Notes: generated from the sequence alone by a model not told the origin. A stretch of 64,000 bases of DNA from Macrocystis pyrifera (GCA_031763025.1 JASSKH010000006.1:2522958-2586957), one strand, 5' to 3'. Shown: positions 43,215-55,569, numbered from the stretch's first letter. Numbers and translations are program-made.

Positions 43215-43298
43215 TATTACGGGGGACAAAAACCTTATATATTTACCTATTTTTGCCGACAGTATTTGGTCCTATTTACTATGGTCCCCCGTAATATG
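43215..43298. mobile_element. Family A MITE, copy 13 (internally deleted)
   Basis: TATTACGGGGGACAAAAACC at the left, ATGGTCCCCCGTAATA at the right, TA duplicated. It lacks ~27 bp of the left arm. Confidence 0.75.
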
Positions 43299-43299
43299 T

Positions 43300-45650
43300 A
43301 CCTGCAGAGGTCAGACAAGCAAGCCAACCGGAGTGCATGACCACAACACGAAGAAACAAGGAATCGCATTTTTTCAACCTTTATTTTCACCTAGTTTTAG
43401 AGGATGCCGTTCCCCCCCCCCAGTCTACGAAGCGAAAAAAAAACCGCGGCGTGTCTTTTTTTCGTTACTTATGCCGTTGGGTGGTCACTTAATTACGTTC
43501 GGAAAACGAGTTGCCAACGGGTTTCTAACCTGAACCCTTATCACCAACAACCACCACCACCCCGGTCTCGATCGCCATAGACGCAAGCGCGTATTTACGT
43601 GACACCTGGGGAGCCGCAACGCATATCGTTGTATCTGCTCCACAGCGACCAGGTAATAATAATGTGTGTGTCCGACGGAATTCTACAGCTTGCGGGGGTT
43701 TCTACAAGCAAAACTCCGAAAGTGTGTCTGTCTCTCTGTCTGTCTGTCTGTCTGTTTCGCTTTGTTCAATGCTGCAATCTAATGAACGCTGCAACCAATC
43801 AGCACTCCACCAAGGTACTGGAACGCTACCCAAATGTGTGTCAAGTTGAAGCAAAATTTCCCAGTTGCGGCAGCAACCAAACCACCTGGAAAAAAAATGC
43901 CAGCAAAATTCCCGCCAATTAGGAGAGGCAGCACGTGAATAATAGAATGCCGTACCAGGTGTGATATATACCAGTATATAGCACCACCACCACTACCGAA
44001 TACCAGCACTGGGAAAGATAGGAGTGGCAGAGCACAATTGGTTGACATACACGAGGCAGCACTGGACAACAGTGACGAGAGAGCGACGGAAAAAACAGCA
44101 GCACCACCACCTCAACAGGAAGCGACCCTGCAGACGGATGCGGGGCGTCTTCTGCATATTTTTAGTGATCGTGGCCTCCGAGAGGCAGTGTTCAATGTGT
44201 TTACGGTTCTATCGTCTCTTGAATGTTACCAAGTATTTTATCCGTTCATTCTACAGATATACCTGCTTTATACACGCGACATCAGTTAATATTCTCCTGC
44301 TGTTTTAGGCACGAGTCAGGCCTGCGGCTTACTCTGACGCCAACGTTGAGCATATGGAATTTTATGTATAGGATTTAGAGTACCGTTCCTCGCCGAGCAC
44401 CAATGCTTTTGTACTTAGCTGCTGAGTTTCGAAATATCTCAGCCTTCAATTCTCAACTATGTCACGTGCTGTGTTCGAGCATGACTACCCTACCTCTAGA
44501 AATCAGCTTACAGGAACACTGGCGGCGGTGCTGGTGAGCATGTATCCAGGGTGTCGCAGACCCGTGGCTAACGGCAAAATATCTTCAAGGAACCATTCGG
44601 ACATACCCGCATGAGGGGGAGCTTGGCTTTGAAAAGATCCGTGCCATTGCGTTTATTTCTTGGAGCTTTGTGGGTGGTGGGAGCTTCGTTTTTTTTGGGG
44701 GCTGGTGCCTAGCCGCCTAGAACGAATGGGGGAGGCTGGCGTAGGGAGTCCATGATGGATTACCTGCGGCAACCCAAAAACGGGAGCCGGTGATGGCGTG
44801 GTGGTCGCGAAGTAAGTAGGAGGAGTGCGTTGTGTCCGTCACGGTCTTGAAGAATCGCCTCGACCTGCTACACAAGATGGAGGTACAGCAGTAGTACCCG
44901 ACGCACCACTCGCCCTGCAAAAGTTCCAAGAAAGGGCTCCTTGTTGGCGCCGACAGGTTTTTGTCGGTCACCTGGCGATAATTCAGTCCACCAAACTGAT
45001 CACGGTTCCAAACCCTGAGGCCTTGCACTGTTGGGGAGCCCAAAGAAAGCAAGAGGAAGCCACGGAAGGCGGGCCCCCCGGTCCGTGCGTGCCTCTTTTG
45101 GGGCGAGTACTTGCAGTGGCGTCGACCGAGTAAGTTGCTGTGGGCAAGCTCGAATTGTGGAAGTTGTACACCTCACCCGGCCGGATGCTTGCTGACACCA
45201 TTGCGAGCCTTTGAGCAGTCGTGAGATGGGCGCACCCGAGGCCGCCGTCAGTACTGGGGTGGTTCGTAGAAGCTGGCGGAAGTTGTCGTTTGATGCCGAG
45301 GTGGTCGCAGATGGCACCGTAATATAGGATTGGGGGGGGGGAGGGGGTGCGGCGCATCGTCGACGAAACGCACGAGCGTGCAGGCAGTGCCTATAGGAGG
45401 TATAAAAAAAGGAGGCAGTGGTGCGGTACTTGAGCGGAACCCACGGAAGCATCAACGCGGGGGCGTAGAGGCGCGGGGGGTACGATTGGGTATCGGAGAT
45501 CAATCTTCGTACAACACAGGTGGGTTGGTGTATGATGAGTAGTATGCAATGACACATTTGTCCGACATATGTGAAGATGGGGCAGAGATATAAGCTGGTA
45601 AGAGGCACAGGGATGTCGATGATGGGTAGAGCACGCTGCTTGTAGTTCAC
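43300..45650. other. No recognised gene
   Basis: A (TGTC)n run lies at 43735-43755. Several minus-strand frames between 44717 and 45674 overlap each other and match nothing I recognise. They may be decayed transposon sequence. Confidence 0.4.
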
Positions 45651-45659
45651 GAATTTCCT

Positions 45660-45932
45660 ATTATTGCTCCACAAGTGAGTTCAAGGAAAGAGGCAACTCG
45701 AGTGAGCGAGGGTGGGCTTCGTCAGGGACACAACTCAGCCCAGACTTAGACCAAAACTAACCTGATATGCAAATACGAGTATTCCCATAAAGAAGATTCT
45801 CAAAGCGCTACGTATGTGTAGTCATATAAGCTTCGCAGACGGGTATGTTCACAAAGCGCTACGCGAAACCATATAAGATTCGCAAACGGGTATGCACGTT
45901 CCTTTACGGTAAATATGCTACTCCATCACATG
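45660..45932. repeat. ~270-bp direct repeat, left copy (LTR-like)
   Basis: From TGCTCCACAAGTGAGTT to TACTCCATCACA it parallels 46542-46824: GACACAACTCAGCCCAGAC, ACCAAAACTAACCTG and AAGAAGATTCTCAAAG are shared. It starts TG and ends CA as LTRs do, but no clear target duplication is seen. Confidence 0.6.
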
Positions 45933-46088
45933 AGCCCACCCAGAATAGTCGTAGATGCAGATCACGGAACGATAAAAGAATGATGACCATATCACCCCAA
46001 AATCGGGAAGAAAGATCAAAGATGCGGCTATTCAACACAGAACTGAGGCGATAGATCTACCCCATACCTCGTTGTGAGGCTTCGACGC

Positions 46089-46540
46089 CTAAGGTTTAGG
46101 GGACCGAGCAACGGTAACCGTACCTCCATGGTCAGCGCCAACCCGCCCCCGCGCGCCCGCGCCCACGGGCAAGGGACCACCGAGTCCTTCCGAACCAACA
46201 ATCCCCCAGGCCGTGCCGCCCGCGCTGCGAGCGTTCACGGGCCCAATATCGCCTTCGGCACCGTCTTCGTCCCTACCTAGGGCCCCAACCCCCGAGCCTG
46301 CGGTCGCGCGCACGTACTTTGTGAGGTCTGATGGTAGGTACTTGGGCATGTCGTTGGTGTCGCCGGGGCTCCGGCAGGGCTTGCAGCGCTCGACATAGAC
46401 GCGGCGTTTAGAGTCTCGTCCAGGTAGGTCGGAGGGCATGTCGAGGAAGAGGAGTTTGTCGTAGAGGGGTTGGTTGTCGGGGACATTGGAGGCCGACGCT
46501 GGGCCCACGGCGAGGATCTTGAACGGTCCAACGGACTTCT
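46089..46540 (-). pseudogene. Possible LTR-retrotransposon integrase C-terminal fragment
   Basis: The minus-strand frame just inside the right repeat reads WSNGKKSVGPFKILAVGP, later YDKLLFLDMPSDLPG and RRVYVERCKPCRSP, then a Gly-rich tail and a stop. The GPFKIL...VYVERCKP pattern resembles the C-terminal part of some retrotransposon integrases, from memory only. It lacks any catalytic domain. With the flanking direct repeats it may be an internally deleted LTR element. Confidence 0.35.
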
Positions 46541-46541
46541 T

Positions 46542-46824
46542 ACCATTGCTCCACTAGTGAGTTGACGGAAAGAGATAGCTCGAGTGAGCGAGGGAGGGCT
46601 TCGGCAGGGACACAACTCAGCCCAGACGTCGATCAAAACTAACCTGGTACGCAGGTATGAGTATTTCCATAAAGAAGATTCTCAAAGTGCCACGTACGTG
46701 TAGCCACACCAGATTCGCGCATGGGTATGTTCCCAAAACGCTACGCGTATCCGTACAATACTCGCAAACGGAAATGTACGTCCCTATACGGTAGATATGC
46801 TACTCCATCACACATACCGGGCAC
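46542..46824. repeat. ~280-bp direct repeat, right copy (LTR-like)
   Basis: From TGCTCCACTAGTGAGTT to CTCCATCACA. Diverged ~15-20% by eye from the left copy, with several small indels. Confidence 0.6.
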
Positions 46825-46829
46825 TACTA

Positions 46830-49485
46830 CGATGGGTAGTAGGCCGCGTCAATCTATGCGTGGCACATATCAGGGAGCCCTCGAGAGTAAGTATCCACGA
46901 GGTGGAAGGTCTGGTCTGGTGACTGATTCCCGTTACATTTTCCAAGAAATGGCTCGTGCATTGGAATCAATTGGTCGCGGTGAAAGGCATCATCCGCGTT
47001 GGAAGTCGAGGGCGCAGGCTACCGTCGGACGAGGAGAGCGGTGTCTGTCCTCGTCATAAGTCTGGAGTCGAACACAGATGAGTAGACTCCCCGTGTGCTC
47101 CGTCTCGCAAAGGATGCGTGGTCGGTGGTCTAATGACCAAGACAAGCAAACAAATGAGTACGCCCCTCCCCCCCTCCTCCCCCCTACCCTTGCCCTGGCC
47201 AACGTCAAAAACCATTCCTACTTTGAAGAGACGCTGTATTGCTTGAAAATCGTTACAGTGTATCGTTCACGTGTCCTCACTGCGTTGTGACAAAAGCAGG
47301 AGGTGTGTTCGCAGGTAGGCGTTTGGGGCGGCGCGGGTGAGCAAATCAGAAATCTGCGGGCACCGAAGCGGTAGGGTGAAATCCAGTGCATTCACCGCGA
47401 GTTGGTGAATGAAGGGCAGCCTATTCTGGCCTACTGTGGAAAAACTATCGAACGGTGGTGGCTTACTGGGCAAAGGGGGGTCAATCAAGCGTTGTTGATG
47501 GATGCTCAACGCCGGTCGGTCGCAAATTGCCTCCCGACGACGAGTTCTCGACGACAAGCTCTGGAAGAAAAGGAAGTGAAACTGGTGAGGACAAAGTCCC
47601 GGGTGGAGGATCGAGGGTAGTTCTCGTGTCGGTGAGTAACAGCGGGCGAAATTCCACATCGGTGGGCGAACAGGAAAATACCGTAAATTCGTGTTGGGGC
47701 ATCATCCAAAATCCGGTCCGCGCGCCCGCCCTTCCGCTCGCCCTGCTGAACAGAGCAAGCCGGGGGGGGGGGGCGAGAGGGAAGCTTAAAGTCTTGAGCT
47801 AACATACGGGTTACCTTTTCGTTCTTGCAGAGGCGCCTTGTGTCGGCCAAGGCTCGGGCTTTCTAACGAAAGGGATCGTCCGTTTGTGGGGAAAACACGG
47901 TAGGAAGGTGTCTCCGGGGACTAAAGACGAAAGGTCTTCGAGGAGGAGTTATCGAATGACGTAAGATATCGGTTCGGTTCGGCGTGTGTTTCCCGCTCCC
48001 AGTCGGCGCTCTAGCAAACACGCTCGGTGAATTAGCACAATTCGGTTTCCTCCCAAGAAAGTATGTCGGGGAAGACGGCAGAGGGGGTGCACCGACCTGG
48101 GGCATGTCATGCCGTGGTATTTTCCAGGTGTAGTGCAAGAAGGATATACGAGGATATACACTTATTTTCTTATTTTGTACTTTGTAGTGTATTGTACGAT
48201 ATGCTCACTCTGTTCTTTACTCTACCCGAACCTCTATTGCGGGTTAACATAGTAATTAGAATCGAACATATTGTGCGTAAACATAGGAATATACACGGTG
48301 TTTGGATCTATGGCGGGTTCTGATGATTATGGCTCTGCGGTAAAAATCAGTTGTCAGCAAACCGCATGCTCTTTAAGTGACCACAGACAGGATTTCAGGA
48401 AAAGGAGCGAACGTGAAAACCTTATGTATCATGCTATACTCTGCGACGGCGCCGTCAGGGTAGGCCCAGCAAGCGCCGCATAGAAGGCTGCGCCTGTGGT
48501 GGAGGAGGACCGAATCGGCACAGCCACAGCAGGATCGACAGGACGGGCGGGCTGGTGGGCGGACTCATCAACGAAAGGCGAACAAGTTGGTGAACGTCAA
48601 AGTCATCGGGCAACGGTGGCTGGTCGTTAGGGAGGGGATGGCGTAGAGGGTTGCATGTATCGAAACCGTAATAATCGGCGGCGTAAGGAGTTCCAGCGAC
48701 GGCTTTCCAGCTGCGCGTCTGAGTTGAGAATAGCTCCGATGGAAGAAGAGAAGGCGGGTGTGCCCGACGAGGCCAAGGCGACAGAGACGGAGCCATTGGC
48801 ATAACAGAAACTGGAGCATTGTTGGTTGCTCGTCGTTGGTCTTGGTGAGACCCAAGGCTGTGTGGGACAAGGCTGCAGGATGCAGCTGTAAGAGGCCCGA
48901 ATGTTGTTGTGTCGCACGCCGGTCAGAGTCGGAGTGGCAATGGAGGACATGAGAGGCGGCGATGAGAAGTAACGAGAAGGATGTTTTTTGTCCGAGATAA
49001 GGCGAGATAGATCCGTTAGAATTTCACTCGCAGCAAATAGTAGATCCGTTCGTGTGTTGCCGACGATGTCATTTGCAGTAATGCGGCACTATCGGCCTGT
49101 TAGGGGGGAGCATAATATTCAGACCCAAACATGGCGGGTAAATATCCGGGAATACATTATTGTTGGGTACGTAGTTGAGTTGTGATCTCTATGGCCCTCC
49201 GGAACAGGGACTGGTTGATTGTTGGAACGCGGGTTGTCTCCTGCGCGCGGTGCTTGTCGAATCACTCACACGCCACGCTTTCGGTATTGATATATGTCTG
49301 TCTCGCTCTAAAGTCTTCTGAAAAAAATGGGGTCGAGAAAACAGAGGCATCCTCTTTAGTGAGGGACAGCAACGCCTCCTTGAGGGGATACCAGCACACA
49401 AATCGAACAAAATACGATATAGATAATCTACGTGTATCCTACCCTACCGTTGTGAAGATGCTGTGCAGGAACCTGCTACAGTAAA
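46830..49485. other. No recognised gene
   Basis: It contains a LINE-3'-end relic (47108-47185). Frames between 47400 and 48950 overlap on both strands and show no domain that I know. Confidence 0.4.
47108..47185 (+). mobile_element. LINE/SINE 3'-end relic with C-rich tail
   Basis: AAGGATGCGTGGTCGGTGGT C ... ACAAGCAAACAAATGAGTAC GCCCC followed by a C/T-rich stretch. It matches the 3' end of the minus-strand LINE at 59892-61703. Confidence 0.55.
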
Positions 49486-49665
49486 CATTCGACCCAGGAA
49501 ACCTGCCCTATATCATGCAGGTTGTACGACTCCCACCCGTTAACATGAGCTAGATCATACAGATCATACAGATCATGGATCTATCTACCCTAAAAGATCT
49601 AGATCATCAAGTAGGAAAGATCTGTAGACGATCTGTAGATAATCTGTACGCGGTGTGCAAGTCTC
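49486..49665 (+). repeat. Dispersed repeat E, copy
   Basis: GACCCAGGAAACCTGCCCTA, then CATGCAGGTTGTACGACTCC CACCCG, CATGAGCTAGATCATACAGA TC and GATCTAGATCATCAAGTAGG. Same order as 56195-56365 and 62275-62440. Confidence 0.6.
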
Positions 49666-52600
49666 GATACAACACCGCTCCTGGTGCCGCTGCTATACAC
49701 CAGTAAAGCACGGGCCACCTACTGATTAAAACACGATCAGCCAAGTACTACTATCAATAGCACTACTGTAGTTGGTGCGCTAGTCATCACCGCTGCTGCT
49801 ACTCCTACTTCTACTTCTACTTCTACTTCTACTTCTACTGCCAGTTTACACCGCCACGATCTGCCGACGCTGCTCTCGGATGGGACTCTTCAAAATGCCT
49901 CCGAACAATCAGCCAATATCCATGGGTCACTCATTTCTCCCCCAAGGAAAAAGCGAGAAACGCGACGAGGCAGACGGGGGTGGGTGCCTTAGTAGCTGCG
50001 ATGCTACCCCCCTTTCCCCGCAAAGTAGGCCCGGCACCGACGGTGTGAGCTCCGAGGCTTGCAGTGGTCGCTATCTCATGGTGCGTCCTGCGTTCGATGG
50101 CCTTCTGTAACAACAGCGTCGTCCTTGAAACGCATGACAGACCCGCCGTTGTACCGGAAATTTCTGGCCACGTTCGCGGAAAGTTCTTCGGGCGATGGCA
50201 TCGAGTCTGCCAGGAGCGTTCCGTCTTTGAGCCTGTTGAGAGGTTTCGTTAAGGATGTCCGGACTGAGTGAAACGAGACATACAGTTTGTCGCTGTCATA
50301 GGTCACCTGCTGCTATCGCGTGATCCAGATTCCAAGGCTCTATCCCTCTTGCTAAACGGTGGACACCCCGAGTTGAGAGCATCGCCTCCCCGAAAATCTT
50401 AGGCCGAAACAAGAGGTCTTAACTACACGGTGCGTTTATCTGTAGCGGGTAATACATATATTTTGGGATACGCAGGACTTGCCTTTTTTTTTACCGCTCT
50501 CAAGTCCCGAATTATCTTGCTTTGAGGTACCAACTGTTGTCCTTAAAAAAAAAAAGATGCCCTCACTAAGTTCAAGCGGTTTATACCCTAAGACGCAGGC
50601 GCAGTCCCAAAGGCGTTAGTCAGGAAAAGACCAAGTCATCAGCCAAGCATCGTACATAGAAGACACCGTCGAGTGGGAATCCAGTGGGCAATTCAAGGGT
50701 ACAAAGTCTGAACGTCCTACTGGTCCTGCTCTAACTGATACCACTCCGGCCGGAAACATAAGGTGTGTTTGCTGCTCGTATCAGAGTCGAAACGGGTGTT
50801 ATATTACCGGTGAGAATGGTGCCGTATAACACACCCCCTGGGACGATTTCTTTCATTTTTTTCTTTCTGGGTCGATATTCTTCCAAAGGGAGCGGGGGTG
50901 GGAACACGACGATGATGGCGGCTTTGGAAAAAAAACTCGTCGAGATAATTAACATAGACGCATCGCTCGGCGTTTGCATTTTCGTCGTTTTCGCGAAAAT
51001 CAGCTTGGGAATTCGGCCGAGGGGTGTGTTATCTGCTCACTTGTGTTCTACGGGGTAGTAGGGTACATACATAGGTAGCTATGTTCCCCACGAAGAGGCG
51101 TGGCAGCACGCGACGAAGCTCGAACGCGTCTCTCCGCTTGGACTCACGCCCGACGTCTTCGCAAATCTTTTATATTGTGACAGGGACTATTAATGTTGTT
51201 AGAGGTTATCCTTACCCCCTCCCCGCTAACTCGCGGTCCAACAAAAAGGTAGCATTATTCAGGGTGTTGCATTCATACCATGAATGTGTGTATTTCTGAC
51301 ACAGACGATGAAACTTGTGATGCATACCGCACAGGTAGCTGAACGCCAACCAACGTATAACTGGAACCGATTTTCATAATCGGTGCCACAGGCTCGCAAT
51401 AATACCCGAGTGCTAACGCTTGGCGTTTCAGGCACCTGCGAGGCACGCTCATCCCACGCATGGAAACATGCGCAGCAGTAGCAGGTGTCCCAGCCATGTG
51501 TGCCCAACCAATGCCTACACGCATTGGCGCCAAAGCATCACGCTCAGGACGGTCGTGTTTTCAAATAGCCGATAGGGGAGTGATAGACTTCGTGCACAAC
51601 TTTTTGTTCGTTTTCTCTCGCTTCTCTTCTTCTTTCTGGTAATGTTTATGAGTGGTCAACGATGAAGCACATTGTCGGACGGTAAACACAACAGCAACAA
51701 CTGCTATATAGCGCACCGCGATGGCGTGGACGGTTTCCACATCCAAAGCAGTCCAGAGACGAACTCGACCCCTGCATCAACGAGTGCCACCATTTCTTGA
51801 GCCGTTGCCACTGCGCGCCACCGAGGTCGCTCGTGCACCTTCGTAATCTGCGGTGAGCAGAAATGCGAAGGCCGGAGCGGGTGCAACGTGCCTCAGCCCT
51901 ACACTAAATATCGGGATCGGCCTACTTCCTTCGAGTTCGATTTTGTCAATGAAGAGGCGTTTATGTTAAAGTCAAATGCACCCAAGATAAGATAATTTGG
52001 GACACAAGGGCGGTTCAATCGGCGCGCCCCGCCTATATTAAGAGCTCCAGATATACATTGCTCACCGCAGATAAGAGCAATAATTAGTACCATGTAGTTA
52101 AAGAGCGCTACAGTAGAGGTTCGGATTACCACGGGATGCTCTCAACTTGGACTTCTCAACTTGGAGTATCCAATTGTTCGTCAACACCGTCCTTGCTCGG
52201 AGTGTCACTCGTGCACGCCTACCTCCCTTCCAGCTCCTACCGGCAGACGGTGCTACCTAACAAACAATCTGTCCCCGGTTGGTGGCTATCTCCATCGCAC
52301 CTGCCCCTCTCGGGGGCCAGGTCGGGTCAACGTGTAAGCGCCAGAATGTAACAGCAGCCTGCTCTGCTGTTGTCGCAACGGGAGCTGTGGGTTAAATTGA
52401 CAGACGAAACGAAAATCTGAACGTGGATGTGTGGAGAGCTCAAGCATTATTGTTTACCAATCCGCCAGAGGAAATAAAACAGTCTGCCTGCACGCGCGGT
52501 AGATGCCCTTCGTTTATCTCAACGTGGAGGCGGTGGTGCTCCTGGAGGCTCCCTCTTCACTTACATTGGGACATATTTTTTTTTTCCCGCAGCTGTTTAC

Positions 52601-52980
52601 GAGAAAATCGATATAGGTGATGTTCTTCTTTCGGTAGTGATCGACATGAAATAGTGCACAAGTTGTACAGACCACGAAGTCTTGATCATCTAGATAGCGA
52701 CTACGTAGGCTGGTGCGCAGTGCTATGTAACCAACAACAGCAGTATGCTCGTGTCAAGTCTTTTAGACATCTCTCAAATCGTCCTTTGTCTTAGATCGAG
52801 CTGTCTCAAATCTTGCCTCCCCGCCCCCCCCTGTATGACGATTCCAGCGTCGACCACACGAAGCAAAGCAGCCCACGCTCCTGGCGTAGGGGGGGTGTCT
52901 GAAATGCTATACGTATAGGGAGCTGTACATAGCACGGTGACAGTTCTACTGCCGCACGCTCTTCCTAGACGCTTGATGCT
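49666..52980. other. No recognised gene; decayed sequence
   Basis: A (CTACTT)n run lies at 49801-49840. Minus-strand frames at 50076-50306 and 51273-51533 are compositionally protein-like but unrecognised and short. A family C element sits at 50826-51032. Confidence 0.4.
50826..51032. mobile_element. Family C inverted-repeat element (complete copy)
   Basis: Ends ATAACACACCCCCTGGGAC and GGCCGAGGGGTGTGTTAT are inverted repeats over ~14-24 bp. The middle has GACGCATCGCTCGGCGTTTG C. 207 bp; too short to code. Confidence 0.65.
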
Positions 52981-52987
52981 TTGACGC

Positions 52988-53092
52988 CTTTAACCCCTTT
53001 AGAACTGCAGTCCTGTTTTGGGGACAAAACACTTTTGGAATTAGAGTAGATTGTCCCCAAAACGAGACTGCAGTTTGCCCCCAATGGGTTGA
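52988..53092. mobile_element. Family B inverted-repeat element (well preserved)
   Basis: TTTAACCCCTTTAGAACTGC AGTCCTGTTTTGGGGACAAA at the left; TTGTCCCCAAAACGAGACTG CAGTTTGCCC...GGGTTGA at the right. Confidence 0.7.
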
Positions 53093-53337
53093 TGAGAGTC
53101 GTGCCGCGGTTCAAGAAAGGGGTTGTGCACGTTTTAATCTAACACATTTCCTTCTGACGGAGCCCCTGAACTCAGTATTGCATACAATAGACTATACAGT
53201 CGTATCCGATGTTGTGTCGCATAGAACTATTTGCAAGCCGATTTACATTTGTGCATCGGGCTTAGCTCACTCGATCTCTCAACGTGGGTTGTTGGGTGAC
53301 CTACTAACAGTATAGAGGTGCTCAATTGAGGAGCTTT

Positions 53338-53445
53338 AAGGTAAACTAGGTGCTACCTCTATAGGGCAAACTAAGTGCTACCCCTATAAGGCAAACTAGG
53401 TGCTACCCCTATGAGGCAAAATTTGGTGTTTCTCCTGTAGGGCAA
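53338..53445 (+). repeat. ~24-bp tandem repeat, 4 units
   Basis: The unit AGGCAAACTAGGTGCTACCC CTAT is repeated near 53338, 53364, 53389 and 53414, the last diverged. Confidence 0.8.
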
Positions 53446-53603
53446 GGCAAACACGCGTCCCTTTGAGCGGTCACTATCGTAATGTCAATCTGTCCCTAAA
53501 TGTAAGGAACAGTTCCATTGAAATATTAGTGTAAAAGCGTTCCTTACTGCTAGAGACAGGGTCAAAACGTTGAGAAGTGAAGAAACCCCGACTACAACCG
53601 CTG

Positions 53604-53662
53604 GAAGAAGGAAGGAAGGGAGGGAGGAAGGAGGGCAGGAGGGAAGGAAGGAAGGGTCTCAA
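53604..53662 (+). repeat. GGAAG/GGGAGG purine repeat
   Basis: An imperfect purine microsatellite; the long frames across it are artefacts. Confidence 0.8.
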
Positions 53663-54106
53663 GAGCGTAAGCACGCGAAATATAGTAGCGAGCGAGCGAG
53701 CGTTGCTGTGCTGTGCTTGCCTGTGTTCCTTTTTGCTTCATCACCTTCCGGCCAGCCTGAACAGCTAGCGACACGGCCAGCAAGCCTCCTCTTCCCCGGA
53801 CCTTTTGTTTTCGCGTTTCGAAGTGCGGTAAAGGGTGCGAGTTAGCTACGGTTCGAGCCAACACGTGGGACCTCATTCAGATAAGGCGCATTGAGTAGTA
53901 TGGCCGGTGTATTGTACTAGCCACGCCGAGAGAGAGAGTTGCAAAAGGGCACCAGTGTGGACGAAAACGTAAGGGAGAGTTTGGGTCTTCATGTTGGTAC
54001 GTAAACGGTGCTTATATTTCCATCCAGCGTGGTGAGTCTATACATAGTGGCGACCGAAAAACAAATCAGTTGAAGTGTGACTCGCGCCGAATCTGACGCC
54101 CGCCTC

Positions 54107-54500
54107 GCTCAAAACTTGTAAACCACAAAATGCGCGATAACCTCGTGACCTGCACCCGTGCGAGGGTATATGGTCATACGACTACGGCCATGCATGACAA
54201 TGAGTGCACCCCCCCCCCCCCCTCTATGGTCGTACGATTACCGCCATGCATGGCATGAGTACGCCCACCCCCCCTCCCTCGCTCACAACTTGTAAACCAC
54301 AAAATGCGCGACAATCGCGAGACCTGCACCCGTGCGAGGGTATATGGTCATACGATTACGGCCATGCATGACAATGGGTGCACCCCCCCCTCCTCTATGG
54401 TCGTACGACTATCGCCATCCATGGCATGAGTACACCCACCCCCCCTCTATGGTCAAACGACTACGGACATGCATGACATGAGTACACTCCTCCCCCACCT
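54107..54500 (+). repeat. Tandem array of family D 3' ends and a ~173-bp duplication
   Basis: CGCTCAAAACTTGTAAACCA CAAAATGCGCG at 54108 recurs at 54281. Within and after each unit lie family D ends (GGTCATACGACTACGGCCAT GCATGACAATGAGTGCACC and variants), five in all, each followed by a C-rich tract. Confidence 0.7.
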
Positions 54501-54808
54501 GCATCTATCCTGGTACGTACCCTCCTCGTTGTTCCCATGTGTACGTCGGCCATGTGATTGACCGTCTTGACGTACTCTTTGACGGCCCTGACGTGCCGCA
54601 AGGACATCTGCTTGAGGTACTCTACGCACATCCTCGTCTTCACGTCGGAGGGGGGGTTTACAAGGGGGTCCAGCAGCAGGTGCGACCTTATGGTCGTCTT
54701 CTCGCTTCTTGCCTAGAAAAATGCGAAGGTCGGTTTGTACCGCGGAAAGCGAGGAGGGCAGGGGAGTTAAGAGCAACCCCGGCGTGGAGGAGGGGGGGGA
54801 GGACCAAA

Positions 54809-54809
<1 letters not shown>

Positions 54810-54848
<39 letters not shown>
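54810..54848 (+). repeat. Poly-G tract (39 G) with duplicated element end
   Basis: A 39-G run followed by TGTACTCATGCCTTGTGTGC TC, which recurs 40 bp later after a GAGAGGGG stretch. Confidence 0.9.
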
Positions 54849-54849
<1 letters not shown>

Positions 54850-55538
54850 GTACTCATGCCTTGTGTGCTCCGGGGAGAGAGAGGGGTGTACTCATGCCTT
54901 GTGTGCTCATGTTATGCAAGCAGGCTTAGCCCGAACGTTTAGGACGCGTGTTCCAATACGGGTAGCACATTTTGGGACGAAAAAGGCTTTCTGGAGGACG
55001 GAGCTCCACAAACAAAAAAATCGTCGGAATAAATGTCATTCTTGCTTTCGCAAAATGACATGTTTGTATACCTATATTAGTGTATTAGGCCTTGAGATTG
55101 TTCTTCGGGATGCACTTTCATTTTTTCCTCGTTGAAGTCAGGCTTTAGAGGCGAGGTAGATGCACCTCTACTGCTGTAGCATGCGTCTTGGGCGTGTGCA
55201 ATATTTCAAAATTCTAAAGGCGAGATTAAAGCAAGCATCGCACAGGCAGACGTTTCGTTTTCCCTTGCCTGGTCCTCCCTGGCCAGTCGAGCGACCCTGC
55301 TCTTGGCCACGCTTGCCTCTCTCGACCCACCGGGAGAGGAAGGGGGGTGTAGCCGAATGGCCCACCGCATGGGTCCTTCTCCGTTGTCTTGAGGAAGACA
55401 ACGCTCTTGTTGCAAGCGCCAGACTCCGTCGACCTGTGCGAGTTAGTTGAACGATGGCCGCCCGGAGTTGATGACGATGTCAGTGGGGTTGAGTTGACTC
55501 TTCTGTGTCCGTTTGCGCACTCACTGCACACACGGCGG

Positions 55539-55569
55539 ACCGTTTTTTTTTTTTTTTTTTTTTTTTTTT
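55539..55569 (+). repeat. Poly-T tract
   Basis: A T run of about 28 bases beside otherwise unremarkable intergenic sequence (54900-55890) in which I recognise no gene. Confidence 0.85.

Noticed and set aside
45000..45674. 224-residue minus-strand frame as a host gene
   Set aside because: It overlaps other equally long frames, begins inside the direct repeat region, and has no recognisable domain or splice support.
48455..48950. Minus-strand frames of ~100-115 residues
   Set aside because: Three overlapping frames are open together, with none clearly better. They are unrecognised and may be decayed transposon sequence.
50611..50740. Reverse-transcriptase active-site motif (VFYVRCLADDLVFS on the minus strand)
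   Set aside because: A stop follows directly and no other RT motif is found in the expected order around it. It could be a retrotransposon relic or chance.
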